DNA of 61,070 bases from Cnuella takakiae (GTDB lineage: Bacteria; Bacteroidota; Bacteroidia; Chitinophagales; Chitinophagaceae): positions 4,407,387-4,468,456 of the forward strand of contig NZ_MTFE01000010.1 of NCBI RefSeq assembly GCF_001953305.1. Reading direction: 5' to 3'. The position numbers and the translations under genes were made by a program. Shown piece after piece: positions 1-7,832 of the stretch. Under the pieces are notes generated by a model. It was not told the origin of the DNA and did not search any database. It saw only the letters and a program-made list of their open reading frames with translations. How positions within the stretch are numbered: position 1 is the first letter of the stretch; each line of letters begins with the position of its first letter.

Positions 1-81
1 GTTTTTGGGTTTTACAGTTTAAGGTTAAAGGTTTCATTCACACACACTATTCCTGCTTCACTGCCTGTTGAACCATCCAAC

Positions 82-723
82 TTATGCAACCTTTCTAATC
101 ATCGTTAATCCATCCCGAAGGGGTAGCAACACATACTCGATGCCGGGTACCTGTTGCAGTTGTTCGTTGAAAGCCTGTATGGCCCTGGCATTCTTGCCTT
201 TGATTTCGGGTTCCAATACCTGTCCGTGAAAGAGTGTATTGTCCACGAAAATAAAACCGTTTACCCGCACTTTGGGTAGAATTTCGGTTAAATAAGCCAG
301 GTACCGGGTCTTGTCGGCATCTATGAAGACCAAATCCCACTCCTCCTCCAGTTCTCCAAGCTTTTCCATTGCATCACCTATATGCAGTTTTATCTGCTGG
401 CGGTACGGGGAACGGTTGAAAAAGCCTAAAGCCGTCTGCGCATCGGTTTCCCTTAGTTCTAACGTATGCAGCTCGCCATCTATTGCCAACCCCTTGGCAA
501 GGCAAAGTGCACTATAGCCCGTAAAGGTGCCAATCTCCAGCACCCGCCGCGGCCTGATCATACAGGAGATCATCTTCAGGAACTTGCCCTGTACCTTACC
601 GCTGATCATATGCGCCTTGGGATGGTTGGCCACCGTGAAGGCATGCACTTCCTGCAACAGCTCGTCCTCCGGCGAAGAAAACCGTTCGGCGTATTGCAAT
701 ACAATATCGGGAAGGATGTCCAT
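82..723 (-). CDS. SAM-dependent O-methyltransferase
   Basis: This is a class I S-adenosylmethionine methyltransferase of the catechol/caffeoyl-CoA O-methyltransferase type (Methyltransf_3). The 213-residue product shows the SAM-binding motif I VLEIGTFTGYSALCLAKGL, the post-motif acidic stretch LHTLELRE, and the metal/substrate motif DLVFIDADKTRYLAYL, followed by FVDNTL. The family transfers a methyl group to a hydroxyl, usually of an aromatic, with a divalent metal; the substrate here cannot be told. I chose the ATG at 723 (MDILPDIVLQYAERF): the 30 codons upstream are translated repeat sequence (positions 727-847), not protein-like. It follows the symporter on the same strand, but the 120 bases between are entirely an inverted repeat, so cotranscription is uncertain. 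Confidence 0.9.
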   Translation of the reverse strand: MDILPDIVLQYAERFSSPEDELLQEVHAFTVANHPKAHMISGKVQGKFLKMISCMIRPRRVLEIGTFTGYSALCLAKGLAIDGELHTLELRETDAQTALGFFNRSPYRQQIKLHIGDAMEKLGELEEEWDLVFIDADKTRYLAYLTEILPKVRVNGFIFVDNTLFHGQVLEPEIKGKNARAIQAFNEQLQQVPGIEYVLLPLRDGLTMIRKVA

Positions 724-726
724 GGG

Positions 727-847
727 GTAATAGGTATTGGTGATTGGGTACTGGTGATTATTGCTTAGTGATTGGTGATTGGGTATTAGGAATTGACTAC
801 CAGCAATACCCAAAACCCATTTCCAAATACCTAATATCCAATACCTA
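727..847. repeat. Inverted word-periodic repeat filling the gap between two genes
   Basis: Two inverted arms are built from the words GGTATT, GGTGATT and GGGTATTAGG (left about 730-789, right about 804-847), with a short centre. The right arm supplies the TAG stop of the symporter (845-847) and the left arm ends 4-7 bases before the methyltransferase ATG. Related words in the opposite orientation recur at about 47,300-47,370. Confidence 0.7.
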
Positions 848-2320
848 AATCTCCTGCTTTCCTTTTCTAGAAATCAGCAAAAGGCCGGCGAAGGTAAGCA
901 AGCCATTGATGAGGATCAACTCCAAACCAATTTCAAAATCTCCGAAAAGCGTTTTTTGGTATTTGTCGATGAAAAAACAAATGAGGGGAGCGGCTACCGC
1001 CACATAAGGTACCAGCCTGTCGGCAACCTGGCGTTTGGTAACCAGGCCAAACGTAAAAAGACCCAGCAGCGGCCCATAAGTGTACCCTGCCACTTTAAGG
1101 ATTACCCCAATCATGCTGGAAGAATTGATCCATTTAAATACCATCACAAGGGCCAGGAAGATCAGGGCAAATACCAGGTGCACTGTTTTACGGGTACGTT
1201 TTTGCGCTTTTTCATCCAGGTCCTCGCGTCGTTTTAGGCCCAGTATATCAATACAGAAAGAAGAAGTAAGCGCGGTTATGGCGCCATCGGCAGATGGGAA
1301 AAGCGCCGAGATAAGGGCAATGATAAAAATGATGGAAATGATGGCCGGAATGCCTTCACCCAGGGCAATGGTGGGAAAAAGTTTGTCGGGAGCCGTAGTG
1401 ATGCCCCGCTCGGCAGCATAGAGGTACAGCAGTCCACCCAGGAAAAGAAACAGCAGTACCACCGCAGCCTGTATGAAGGCAAAGCTCAGCATGTTCTTGC
1501 GCGAGTCGTGGAGGGTTTTTACACTGATGTTCTTTTGCATCATCTCCTGGTCCATACCCGTCATGGTGATGGTAATAAAAGCTCCCGCCAGCATTTGCTT
1601 CAGGAAGAACAGGCGGCTGGATGGGTCAAATACAAACATGCGGGTAAGTCCTTTTCCGGAAAGGGTCTGCAGGCCTTCTCCAAAGCTGATGTTGAGGGAT
1701 TTGAGGATGTATATCACGCAAATTACCAGGCCCACCAGCATACAGGTGGTTTGCAGGGTATCGGTGTACACAATGGTTTTCACCCCGCCTTCAAAGGTGT
1801 ACACCAATATCATAATGAGGATGATGAGTGTAGTCAGCCAGAAGGGCACCCCAAAAGAGGCAAGGATTGCTTCCTGGAGAATGGCCACCACCAGGTACAA
1901 ACGGGCCGTAGCACCAAGCGTGCGGGACAGGATAAAGAAGGAAGCACCGGTTTTATAGGACACAAATCCCAAGCGGGTGCTCAGGTAATTATAGATGGAT
2001 GTGAGATTGAGCCGGTAGTACAGCGGCAGCAGCACATAGGCAATAACAAAATAGCCCAGCACATAACCGATCACGATCTGGAAATAGGTAAATGCCTCAA
2101 AGCCGCCGGCAAAAGGTTTCCCTACCGCTCCCGGAACGCTCACAAAAGTTACCCCACTGAGCGAGGTACCGATCATGCCAAAAGCCACCAGCATCCAGTT
2201 GGAGCTTTTGTTGCCAATGAAGAAAGAATCGTTATTGGAGTTGCGCGAAGTAAACCAGGCCACCACCAGCAGGAGCAGGAAATAACCGATTACAAAGGAA
2301 AACAGCAGGGTTGCAGACAT
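845..2320 (-). CDS. Sodium:solute symporter (SSS family)
   Basis: A 491-residue multi-pass inner-membrane transporter of the SSS family (SLC5-like, LeuT fold), which couples Na+ influx to uptake of a small solute. About 13 hydrophobic segments are visible. The family-typical opening SFFIGNKSSNWMLVAFGMIGTSLSGVTFVSVPG contains the unwound TM1 region, and TYFQIVIGYVLGY and ALFPSADGAITALTSSF are also typical. The substrate cannot be read from sequence; the Bacteroidota relatives are annotated only as sodium:solute symporter. I prefer the ATG at 2320 (MSATLLFSF) to the upstream one. The TAG stop lies inside the repeat at 804-847, so the native 3' end may have been overwritten by the repeat. Confidence 0.93.
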   Translation of the reverse strand: MSATLLFSFVIGYFLLLLVVAWFTSRNSNNDSFFIGNKSSNWMLVAFGMIGTSLSGVTFVSVPGAVGKPFAGGFEAFTYFQIVIGYVLGYFVIAYVLLPLYYRLNLTSIYNYLSTRLGFVSYKTGASFFILSRTLGATARLYLVVAILQEAILASFGVPFWLTTLIILIMILVYTFEGGVKTIVYTDTLQTTCMLVGLVICVIYILKSLNISFGEGLQTLSGKGLTRMFVFDPSSRLFFLKQMLAGAFITITMTGMDQEMMQKNISVKTLHDSRKNMLSFAFIQAAVVLLFLFLGGLLYLYAAERGITTAPDKLFPTIALGEGIPAIISIIFIIALISALFPSADGAITALTSSFCIDILGLKRREDLDEKAQKRTRKTVHLVFALIFLALVMVFKWINSSSMIGVILKVAGYTYGPLLGLFTFGLVTKRQVADRLVPYVAVAAPLICFFIDKYQKTLFGDFEIGLELILINGLLTFAGLLLISRKGKQEI

Positions 2321-2343
2321 AGGCCGCAAAGTAAGGAATAAGC

Positions 2344-2507
2344 GGTTTAGTGTTTGGAGTTAGCGAATAGCGGGTTTTGTGTTTTTGTTTTTTGAAAAGT
2401 TTTGAAGTTGGCGGCGGTTCAGGCGGGTCATTCTATGTGTGCTTGCTTAGAATGTCATTCCGGTAACCAAAAAATAAAAACCAAAAACAACAAACACCAA
2501 ACGCTCC
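2344..2507. repeat. Inverted word-periodic repeat between divergent genes
   Basis: The left arm (about 2344-2393, words GTGTTTGGAG and TTTTTGTTTTTTG) and right arm (about 2467-2507, words AAAAACCAAAAAC and CACCAAACGCTCC) are roughly inverted copies. They fill most of the divergent promoter region between the symporter and the LOG gene. The same TTTTTGG/CCAAAAA wording recurs at 27,800-27,880 and 29,465-29,560. Confidence 0.55.
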
Positions 2508-2546
2508 TGCTTTCCCTTTTCTTTGCAAGCAAACAGATGAAAACCA

Positions 2547-3083
2547 ATGGCATTTAATTCAATAGCAGTGTTTTGCGGTTCCAAGCCAGGCGCCAACCCG
2601 ATGTATGCGGAACAGGCCAGCCAGTTGGGTGGCATCATGGCTGCCCGGGGCATTACCATGATTTATGGCGGTGGCAAAAATGGGTTGATGGGCAGCGTGG
2701 CCGATGCCTGCATGGCCGCCGGCGGTACCGTGCGGGGCATTATTCCCACCCGGCTGATTGAGTGGGAGGCACAGCATACGGGTATTTCAGAGCTTACCGT
2801 GGTGGAAAACATGCACCAGCGCAAACGCCTGATTTACGAACTCTGCGATGCAGCCATTGTGCTGCCGGGTGGCTTCGGCACCCTCGACGAACTCTATGAA
2901 GTGCTTACCTGGAATCAACTAGCCCTGCACGATAAAAAGGTATTTATCCTCAACACGGCTGGCTTTTACAACCACCTGATTGCCCATATGGAAATGCTGA
3001 TGCGGGAGGGCTTTTTGCACAGCAATCTTTCCGAACAGGTAACGGTGCTGAACAGCCCGGAGGAAATTGCCCACTACTTTTAA
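2547..3083 (+). CDS. LOG family (TIGR00730) Rossmann-fold protein
   Basis: The 178-residue protein is a lysine decarboxylase-like (LOG) family member. Characterised relatives are cytokinin riboside 5'-monophosphate phosphoribohydrolases that cut the N-glycosidic bond of nucleotide monophosphates. It has the nucleotide-binding GGGKNGLMG motif and the catalytic signature PGGFGTLDELYEVLTW, and full family length. The Rossmann start FCGSKPGANPMY is also typical. It is a single gene with its own bidirectional terminator. Whether a bacterial soil or aquatic member makes cytokinin or only recycles nucleotides cannot be said from sequence. A TTTTCTTTG box before the start resembles the Bacteroidota -7 element. 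Confidence 0.93.
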   Translation: MAFNSIAVFCGSKPGANPMYAEQASQLGGIMAARGITMIYGGGKNGLMGSVADACMAAGGTVRGIIPTRLIEWEAQHTGISELTVVENMHQRKRLIYELCDAAIVLPGGFGTLDELYEVLTWNQLALHDKKVFILNTAGFYNHLIAHMEMLMREGFLHSNLSEQVTVLNSPEEIAHYF

Positions 3084-3119
3084 ATATAAAACCCCGCCTG
3101 AAGCGGGGTTTTATATTTA
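3081..3119. terminator. Bidirectional terminator containing the LOG stop codon
   Basis: A perfect 17-bp stem (3081-3097 against 3103-3119) encloses a 5-base loop. The core is ACCCCGC/GCGGGGT flanked by A and T runs on both sides, so it can end transcription of the LOG gene and of the convergent DUF3108 gene. The LOG TAA is the first three bases of the stem. Confidence 0.85.
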
Positions 3120-3156
3120 AGTTTTACCTGCTTTTTGCCTGCAATCGCCATTCAAT

Positions 3157-3933
3157 TTAGCGCAGCGCTACCAGGGAGCTCAGCGGGTGTTTCAGGTTCT
3201 TATAATGCATCAGGTCTACCTTGATGGTGCCAACTGAAATAGGGCTTTCGATCCGAACGGGTATGCGGTTGGCATCATCCGACACCCAGATGGACATGTC
3301 CTCGCCACCATTAAAGGTTTGCCCCTTCAGCAGCAGTGGCTTTATTTTGATGGCCCTGAAAGTGCCGTAGCGGGTTTTTACCTTTTCGTATCCCACAAAG
3401 CGGATGTACATATTGTACACTTCATTATCGAGGTACATGCTGAATGGCACTTTATCGCCGGGCTTCATCCTCGAAAAATCAATATTGCGGGCGTAATAGA
3501 TAGAAGAGATCACATCCTGCACATGGTGGGGCAGCTTTACCTTTCCTTTGCTGGAAACAGCCACCTTGTTGTCGTGGTCGAAAGTTACTTCTTCGTACTT
3601 GCGGTAATCGCCTTCCTGCACATTGCGGATAAATTTGACCGGGCGCTGGTTTTCAAGGTCATAATAGCTTTCGTACCGGTCGCGCACCTTGAAGATCCAG
3701 TCGTACCGCGAGTTGGTTACCCCCTCGCCTACCAGGTGGTACACGCTTTCGGGTCCCCCGTTTTTTTGCAAAGCGGAAAAAGTGGCACTACCCGCATTTA
3801 CATAAAGGCCAATAACATTGTAGAAGACGGTATAGGATATCTTTTCTCCCGACTGGAAAGCCACCTCCTGTGCTGCCAGCGGCTGCAACAGTGCGGTGAT
3901 CCCCACCAGCATTAAACATAAAATTCGCTTCAT
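3157..3933 (-). CDS. DUF3108 domain-containing periplasmic protein
   Basis: A 258-residue exported protein. The start at 3933 gives a clear signal peptide (MKRILCLMLVGITALLQPLAAQ). The mature part is a beta-rich DUF3108 domain: AFQSGEKISYTVFYNVIGLYVNAGSATF near the N-terminus, RDRYESYYDLENQRPVKFIRN in the middle, and WVSDDANRIPVRIESPISVGTIKVDL at the end are all characteristic. The family is found in the periplasm or outer membrane of Gram-negative bacteria and has no established function. It stands alone, convergent with the LOG gene. Confidence 0.88.
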   Translation of the reverse strand: MKRILCLMLVGITALLQPLAAQEVAFQSGEKISYTVFYNVIGLYVNAGSATFSALQKNGGPESVYHLVGEGVTNSRYDWIFKVRDRYESYYDLENQRPVKFIRNVQEGDYRKYEEVTFDHDNKVAVSSKGKVKLPHHVQDVISSIYYARNIDFSRMKPGDKVPFSMYLDNEVYNMYIRFVGYEKVKTRYGTFRAIKIKPLLLKGQTFNGGEDMSIWVSDDANRIPVRIESPISVGTIKVDLMHYKNLKHPLSSLVALR

Positions 3934-4300
3934 ATCCTGTATTGAATTAACCCGAAACAAAGAGGCTCCGGGACATTTTAGTTACGAAACAACTGAAGAG
4001 CAGGTTTGGCTGCAACTCTAATAACGACATTAAGACCGCACTGCCGTGTTTTCGTTTAATAGACCAATCACAGCCGTATTTCGTTGCAATTCAGAGATCA
4101 AAGTTAATCGTACCGGCAGGCTAACACCACGGTATTTTCCCCCTTTAACTTCCAGTTGACAATACAAAGTAACAGCGCGACCAACCCATTAAAAGCACTT
4201 ATACTACGAAACCATGTATAATGCGGATGAATGGAAGAAAGCAGCGGTTCAGTTGCCTGCAGCGGGGCATTTTAAAACAGTACCAATTGCCAGGGATACT
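3934..4300. other. Intergenic stretch without recognisable content
   Basis: About 370 bases hold no convincing ORF, RNA gene or strong hairpin. It contains the promoter region of the DUF3108 gene on the minus strand and the 3' flank of the small barrel gene. Confidence 0.5.
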
Positions 4301-4852
4301 TTAAAAGCCGAGGTTATAACCAAAATTGACGATGGGCCTGCGGCCATATGGCGCATCGGGGTCCTGGATAACATCATAAAAAGCCGATATGATGAGGGCA
4401 TTTCGGCCGGTAGGCAACACAAGTCCGCCACCCAGCAGCAGGCTGGGCACCACCCTGGGATCGAAACGAAACTCCTGGTTGTTGATGAAGTCCTTGTCCT
4501 TTCCCCACACATAATTGGCTTCGGGTTGTACCTGTACCATGAACTGCGGTACTGGGTAAAACCGGCCAAATACATTCAGGCCACCCACACCCCTATTGGT
4601 TCGGTAAACGGTTTCGCCATTTACCCGGGTGCGGTCCGAAATGTACTGGAAATTAACCCCGCCACCGGCAGCAACCTTGTCGGTAAAGCGGTAACCTATC
4701 TGTGGCGAAATATTGACAAACGTATAAGTACCAAAAGAAAGCCCGAAGTTTCCCCCGGTGAACCAGCGGTTTTGCATGGGCTCGTCCTGTGCCTGCACAG
4801 CAACACCAACAAAAAGCAGGAAAAAACCAAGAATCAGGTTAAGGTGTTTCAT
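4301..4852 (-). CDS. Small outer-membrane beta-barrel protein
   Basis: A 183-residue protein with a signal peptide (MKHLNLILGFFLLFVGVAVQAQ) and alternating amphipathic strands ending in NFGYNLGF, an aromatic C-terminus typical of outer-membrane barrels. Strand-like pieces include GGNFGLSFGTYTFVNISPQIGYRF, VAAGGGVNFQYI and SLLLGGGLVLP. It resembles the many OmpW/OmpA-barrel-sized Bacteroidota proteins annotated as outer membrane beta-barrel or hypothetical. No ligand or function can be assigned. A long antisense ORF across it is a shadow. Confidence 0.82.
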   Translation of the reverse strand: MKHLNLILGFFLLFVGVAVQAQDEPMQNRWFTGGNFGLSFGTYTFVNISPQIGYRFTDKVAAGGGVNFQYISDRTRVNGETVYRTNRGVGGLNVFGRFYPVPQFMVQVQPEANYVWGKDKDFINNQEFRFDPRVVPSLLLGGGLVLPTGRNALIISAFYDVIQDPDAPYGRRPIVNFGYNLGF

Positions 4853-4982
4853 AGGGTAAATCTACTGCATGGAATCGGAGTATTTCAAGGCAGGTATACC
4901 TCCGTTTTTACCAGCCCAAATTTCTTTTGTGCACACTTCCATTCTAAACGAAAAAGGTAAAGGCTTGGTTGGTGCTAAAAAC

Positions 4983-5011
4983 AATGCGGCAATCCTTGGG
5001 ATTGCCGCATT
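4983..5011 (-). terminator. Terminator of the FAD-oxidoreductase gene
   Basis: A 13-bp perfect stem AATGCGGCAATCC/GGATTGCCGCATT with a 3-base loop is followed on the minus strand by GTTTTTAGC. It lies about 50 bases after the glcD-like stop. Confidence 0.75.
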
Positions 5012-5063
5012 TACAAAATTTAAGCAGGTACTATTAAGCTGGGCTTAGTGACCCCATTTATTC

Positions 5064-6476
5064 TTAATTAAAAATCTTTCCTGCATTCAGGATGTTGTTG
5101 GGATCGAAAGCCTTCTTGATCTCACGGAACAAGCGGAACTGAGCTTCCCTGAACATGATATCCATAAAACCTTTTTGTACCAGTCCAATGCCGTGTTCAC
5201 CGCTGATGGTACCACCCAGTTCGCGTACCAGTTCAAATAAAGCGCGGATAGCGGTTTGAATTTCCGGATCTTCCTGGCTGTTTTGGGTACCGGGCTTTTT
5301 GATGCGGATGTGGAGGTTGCCATCGCCGGCATGGCCATAACATACCGAATGGAAGTGGTACTGTTTTCCCAGTTCCTTTACCCCGTGAATGAGGGCGGGC
5401 AACTCGGCGCGGGGTACCACGGTATCTTCTTCGATGGTATAACCTTCCAGTTTTACGGCTTCAGCGGCACGGCGACGGAGTTTCCACAACTCTGCCTTTT
5501 GCTGGGCGTCATCGGCAAAATACACTTCACCGCCCTCATACTGCACCATCAATTCGGCAATGGCTTCCATTTCCTGCATCAGCACGTCCACGTTATTGCC
5601 ATCCACTTCAATGATCAGGTGGGCGGCCGTATCTTCGGTAACAGCCACCACCGAAGCACCTACCATAGCGGCTGTAATCTTCAGTGCGTCAATTTCCACC
5701 AACTCCAGTGCACTGGGTGTAAAACCAGCGCGGAAGATGGCACTTACCGCCTCGCCGGCCTTTTCCAGGTTCTGGAAAGGCACCAGCATCAGCAGGTCGT
5801 ATTTTGGCAGGGGAATCAATTTCAAAACGATCTTGGTGACAATACCCAAGGTTCCTTCCGATCCCACCATGAGCTGGGTAAGGTTGTAACCGGTAGAGTT
5901 TTTCAGCACATTGGCACCGGTCCAGATGATCTCACCCGTAGGCAGCACTACTTCCAGGTTGATCACGTAGTCTTTCACTACGCCATATTTTACTGCCTTT
6001 GGGCCACCGCTGTTTTCGGCAATATTGCCACCAATAAAGCAGGAACCTTTGGAGGAAGGGTCGGGTGGATAGAACAAACCTTTTTCTTTAACGGCGTCCT
6101 GCAATACCTCGGTGATCACACCAGGCTCGGTAGTTACCTGCAGGTTGCGCTCGTCTATTTCCAGGATGGTATTCAGGCGTTCCATGCTCAGCAACACGCC
6201 ACCCAGGTGGGGCAATGCGCCGCCACTCAGGCCGGTACCGCCACCACGCGGTGTTACAGGAATGCCATACCTGTTGCAAATTTTCATGATGGCGCTGATC
6301 TCTTCCGGCGTACGGGGTTTGATCACCACGTCGGGCAAAAAGCTCAGGTGCTCGGTTTCATCATGGCTGTAATTATACAGTACTTCTTCATCCACAAATA
6401 CATATTGAGCACCTACGATCTGGCGAAAAGTTTCCAATTGTTCCAAAACCGGAAGGGTTTGCGTGGCTGTAGTCAT
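5064..6476 (-). CDS. FAD-linked oxidase, glycolate/D-lactate dehydrogenase GlcD type
   Basis: A 470-residue cytosolic flavoprotein of the GlcD/D-lactate dehydrogenase (VAO/PCMH) family. The N-terminal FAD_binding_4 domain (about 40-180) shows PRGGGTGLSGGALP and GGNIAENSGGPKAVKYG. The C-terminal FAD-oxidase_C domain (about 215-468) shows SVCYGHAGDGNLHIRI and the signature SGEHGIGLVQKGFM. Such enzymes oxidise 2-hydroxyacids (glycolate, D-lactate, D-2-hydroxyglutarate). No glcE or glcF partner is adjacent, so it probably acts as a single-subunit dehydrogenase; the substrate is undecided. It has its own terminator, and a solitary family-3 repeat arm lies about 35 bases upstream of the ATG. Confidence 0.92.
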   Translation of the reverse strand: MTTATQTLPVLEQLETFRQIVGAQYVFVDEEVLYNYSHDETEHLSFLPDVVIKPRTPEEISAIMKICNRYGIPVTPRGGGTGLSGGALPHLGGVLLSMERLNTILEIDERNLQVTTEPGVITEVLQDAVKEKGLFYPPDPSSKGSCFIGGNIAENSGGPKAVKYGVVKDYVINLEVVLPTGEIIWTGANVLKNSTGYNLTQLMVGSEGTLGIVTKIVLKLIPLPKYDLLMLVPFQNLEKAGEAVSAIFRAGFTPSALELVEIDALKITAAMVGASVVAVTEDTAAHLIIEVDGNNVDVLMQEMEAIAELMVQYEGGEVYFADDAQQKAELWKLRRRAAEAVKLEGYTIEEDTVVPRAELPALIHGVKELGKQYHFHSVCYGHAGDGNLHIRIKKPGTQNSQEDPEIQTAIRALFELVRELGGTISGEHGIGLVQKGFMDIMFREAQFRLFREIKKAFDPNNILNAGKIFN

Positions 6477-6512
6477 ATTGATGGGGAAAATGATCTATGG
6501 CGAAGTTCGGGA

Positions 6513-6545
6513 AACCGCAGATTTGTACGATTATAATTGATAAAA
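6513..6545. repeat. Solitary AACCGCAGATTTGTA repeat arm (family 3)
   Basis: AACCGCAGATTTGTACGATT followed by A/T-rich sequence matches one arm of the family-3 elements at 24.9, 38.7 and 46.0 kb. No inverted partner is visible nearby. Confidence 0.65.
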
Positions 6546-6705
6546 AAGATACCTAATTATTGAAATTTTTCTAAAAACATGGGGCACATAACCGAAAAGA
6601 ACAAAATTTATAGCCCAAAACCTAAACAAAACCCAACACATCGGCGCAAAGCTTTTTATTAGCTCATTCACCAACAACTGCCTATTTACCTAAAAAAACC
6701 TCCAG

Positions 6706-6742
6706 TCACAAAAACAAAAAGGCGTCCTTATCAGACGCCTCT
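6706..6742 (-). terminator. Terminator of the PorP/SprF operon
   Basis: On the minus strand, AGGCGTC/GACGCCT pairs around a 7-base loop and is followed by TTTTTGTTTTT. It lies about 40 bases past the PorP/SprF stop. Confidence 0.8.
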
Positions 6743-6777
6743 TCTACAAATCATTTATTAACTATACACATCACTGG

Positions 6778-7818
6778 TTACATGTTTTTAAACGAAGGAC
6801 AGATGGTTGCCCTCCTGTCGCCCTGCCACTTATTAAACACCCCTTGTTTTACCAGCGAAAACTCGAAGGCGCCACGGGTATTATTGAAATTGCGCAGGGT
6901 AGAGATGGTAGCGTCGTAACTGAAGGTAAAAGCATAGTCCTTATACCCCAGCCCGATCATGGGGATCACCGCTTCCTTGTGGCGGTAGTAGAGGCCACCG
7001 ATCAACACATTCTCCCCATCGCCTGAAAGGTTGTAGTGCGCATTTGCACCCACCACTAACTGGCTCACCTTGGCCTGTGAAGTAAAGTATGCGTTGGGGT
7101 TGATGATCCACTGCTCGTTGAGCAAAAAGCTGCCATTCAAAAATGCAATATACCGGCGGGGCACCCGGTTGTCGATGGAGGGGCCTTCATTGTCAAAGAA
7201 GGATTCCCTTGGCTTATTGATGTGGTGCACCGAAAAGCCGGTATTCAGGTAAATTTTATCGGTCGGAAAATAGGCATAGTTCAAACCTGCCTGCAGATCG
7301 AGGTAACCTACGTTTGGACGGGCCAGAGAAACAGCTGTTGGCAGTTTATTATCAAAAAAGCGGCCGTCGAACTGGTCGGGAAACTTCAGGTTGGTAACAT
7401 TGATCTGCTTGCTGGCGTACCCCACGTTAAAGCCCATACTCAACAGGCTGGCTAGGCCCAGCATCTGGTGGTAGGCTATGGAGCCATATACTTTATTGGA
7501 AGTAAGGTTGCCACTGCCGGCCACATCGCGCAGCATCACCGCACCAATACCCACCCAGCCATTCTGCATGCGGTCTTTCAGGATTTGCACATCGCCAAAT
7601 GCGCTCATGGTTTTGTAGGGCACGGTCATCACCGACGACCATTGGTCGCGAAACTGGGCACCCAGCCGGTAGTCGCCATCGGGGATAAAACCCGTATTGG
7701 CAGGGTTGGTGGTGAGCGGCGAGTTGAAAAACTGGGAAAAATGCAGGTCCTGGGCCTTTGCCCCAAGCGCCAGCCCCAGCCCCAACAGCGCAATGAACGA
7801 TTTTAAAATTGAGCTCAT
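6778..7818 (-). CDS. PorP/SprF family type IX secretion membrane protein
   Basis: A 346-residue outer-membrane barrel of the PorP/SprF family, starting with a signal peptide (ending LGLALGAKAQ) followed by the signature DLHFSQFFNSPLTTNPANTGF. FRDQWSSVMTVPYKTMSAFGD and the C-terminal region YDATISTLRNFNNTRGAFEFSL are family-typical. SprF in Flavobacterium is needed to secrete the adhesin SprB, and the family is usually encoded next to its large T9SS client. That is the case here: the 1201-residue surface protein ends only 14 bases upstream on the same strand, so the two are very probably cotranscribed. Confidence 0.95.
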   Translation of the reverse strand: MSSILKSFIALLGLGLALGAKAQDLHFSQFFNSPLTTNPANTGFIPDGDYRLGAQFRDQWSSVMTVPYKTMSAFGDVQILKDRMQNGWVGIGAVMLRDVAGSGNLTSNKVYGSIAYHQMLGLASLLSMGFNVGYASKQINVTNLKFPDQFDGRFFDNKLPTAVSLARPNVGYLDLQAGLNYAYFPTDKIYLNTGFSVHHINKPRESFFDNEGPSIDNRVPRRYIAFLNGSFLLNEQWIINPNAYFTSQAKVSQLVVGANAHYNLSGDGENVLIGGLYYRHKEAVIPMIGLGYKDYAFTFSYDATISTLRNFNNTRGAFEFSLVKQGVFNKWQGDRRATICPSFKNM

Positions 7819-7832
7819 ATCCAGTTCCTCCT

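Noticed and set aside
4214-4960. 248-codon plus-strand ORF over the small barrel gene
   Set aside because: The minus frame has a signal peptide and barrel ending; the plus frame has no such features and would cross the barrel gene's promoter.
5256-6536. Long plus-strand ORF opposite the GlcD-type gene
   Set aside because: It mirrors the real gene's codons, has low-complexity His/Gln-rich translation and no recognisable domain; the minus-strand frame has complete FAD-oxidase motifs.
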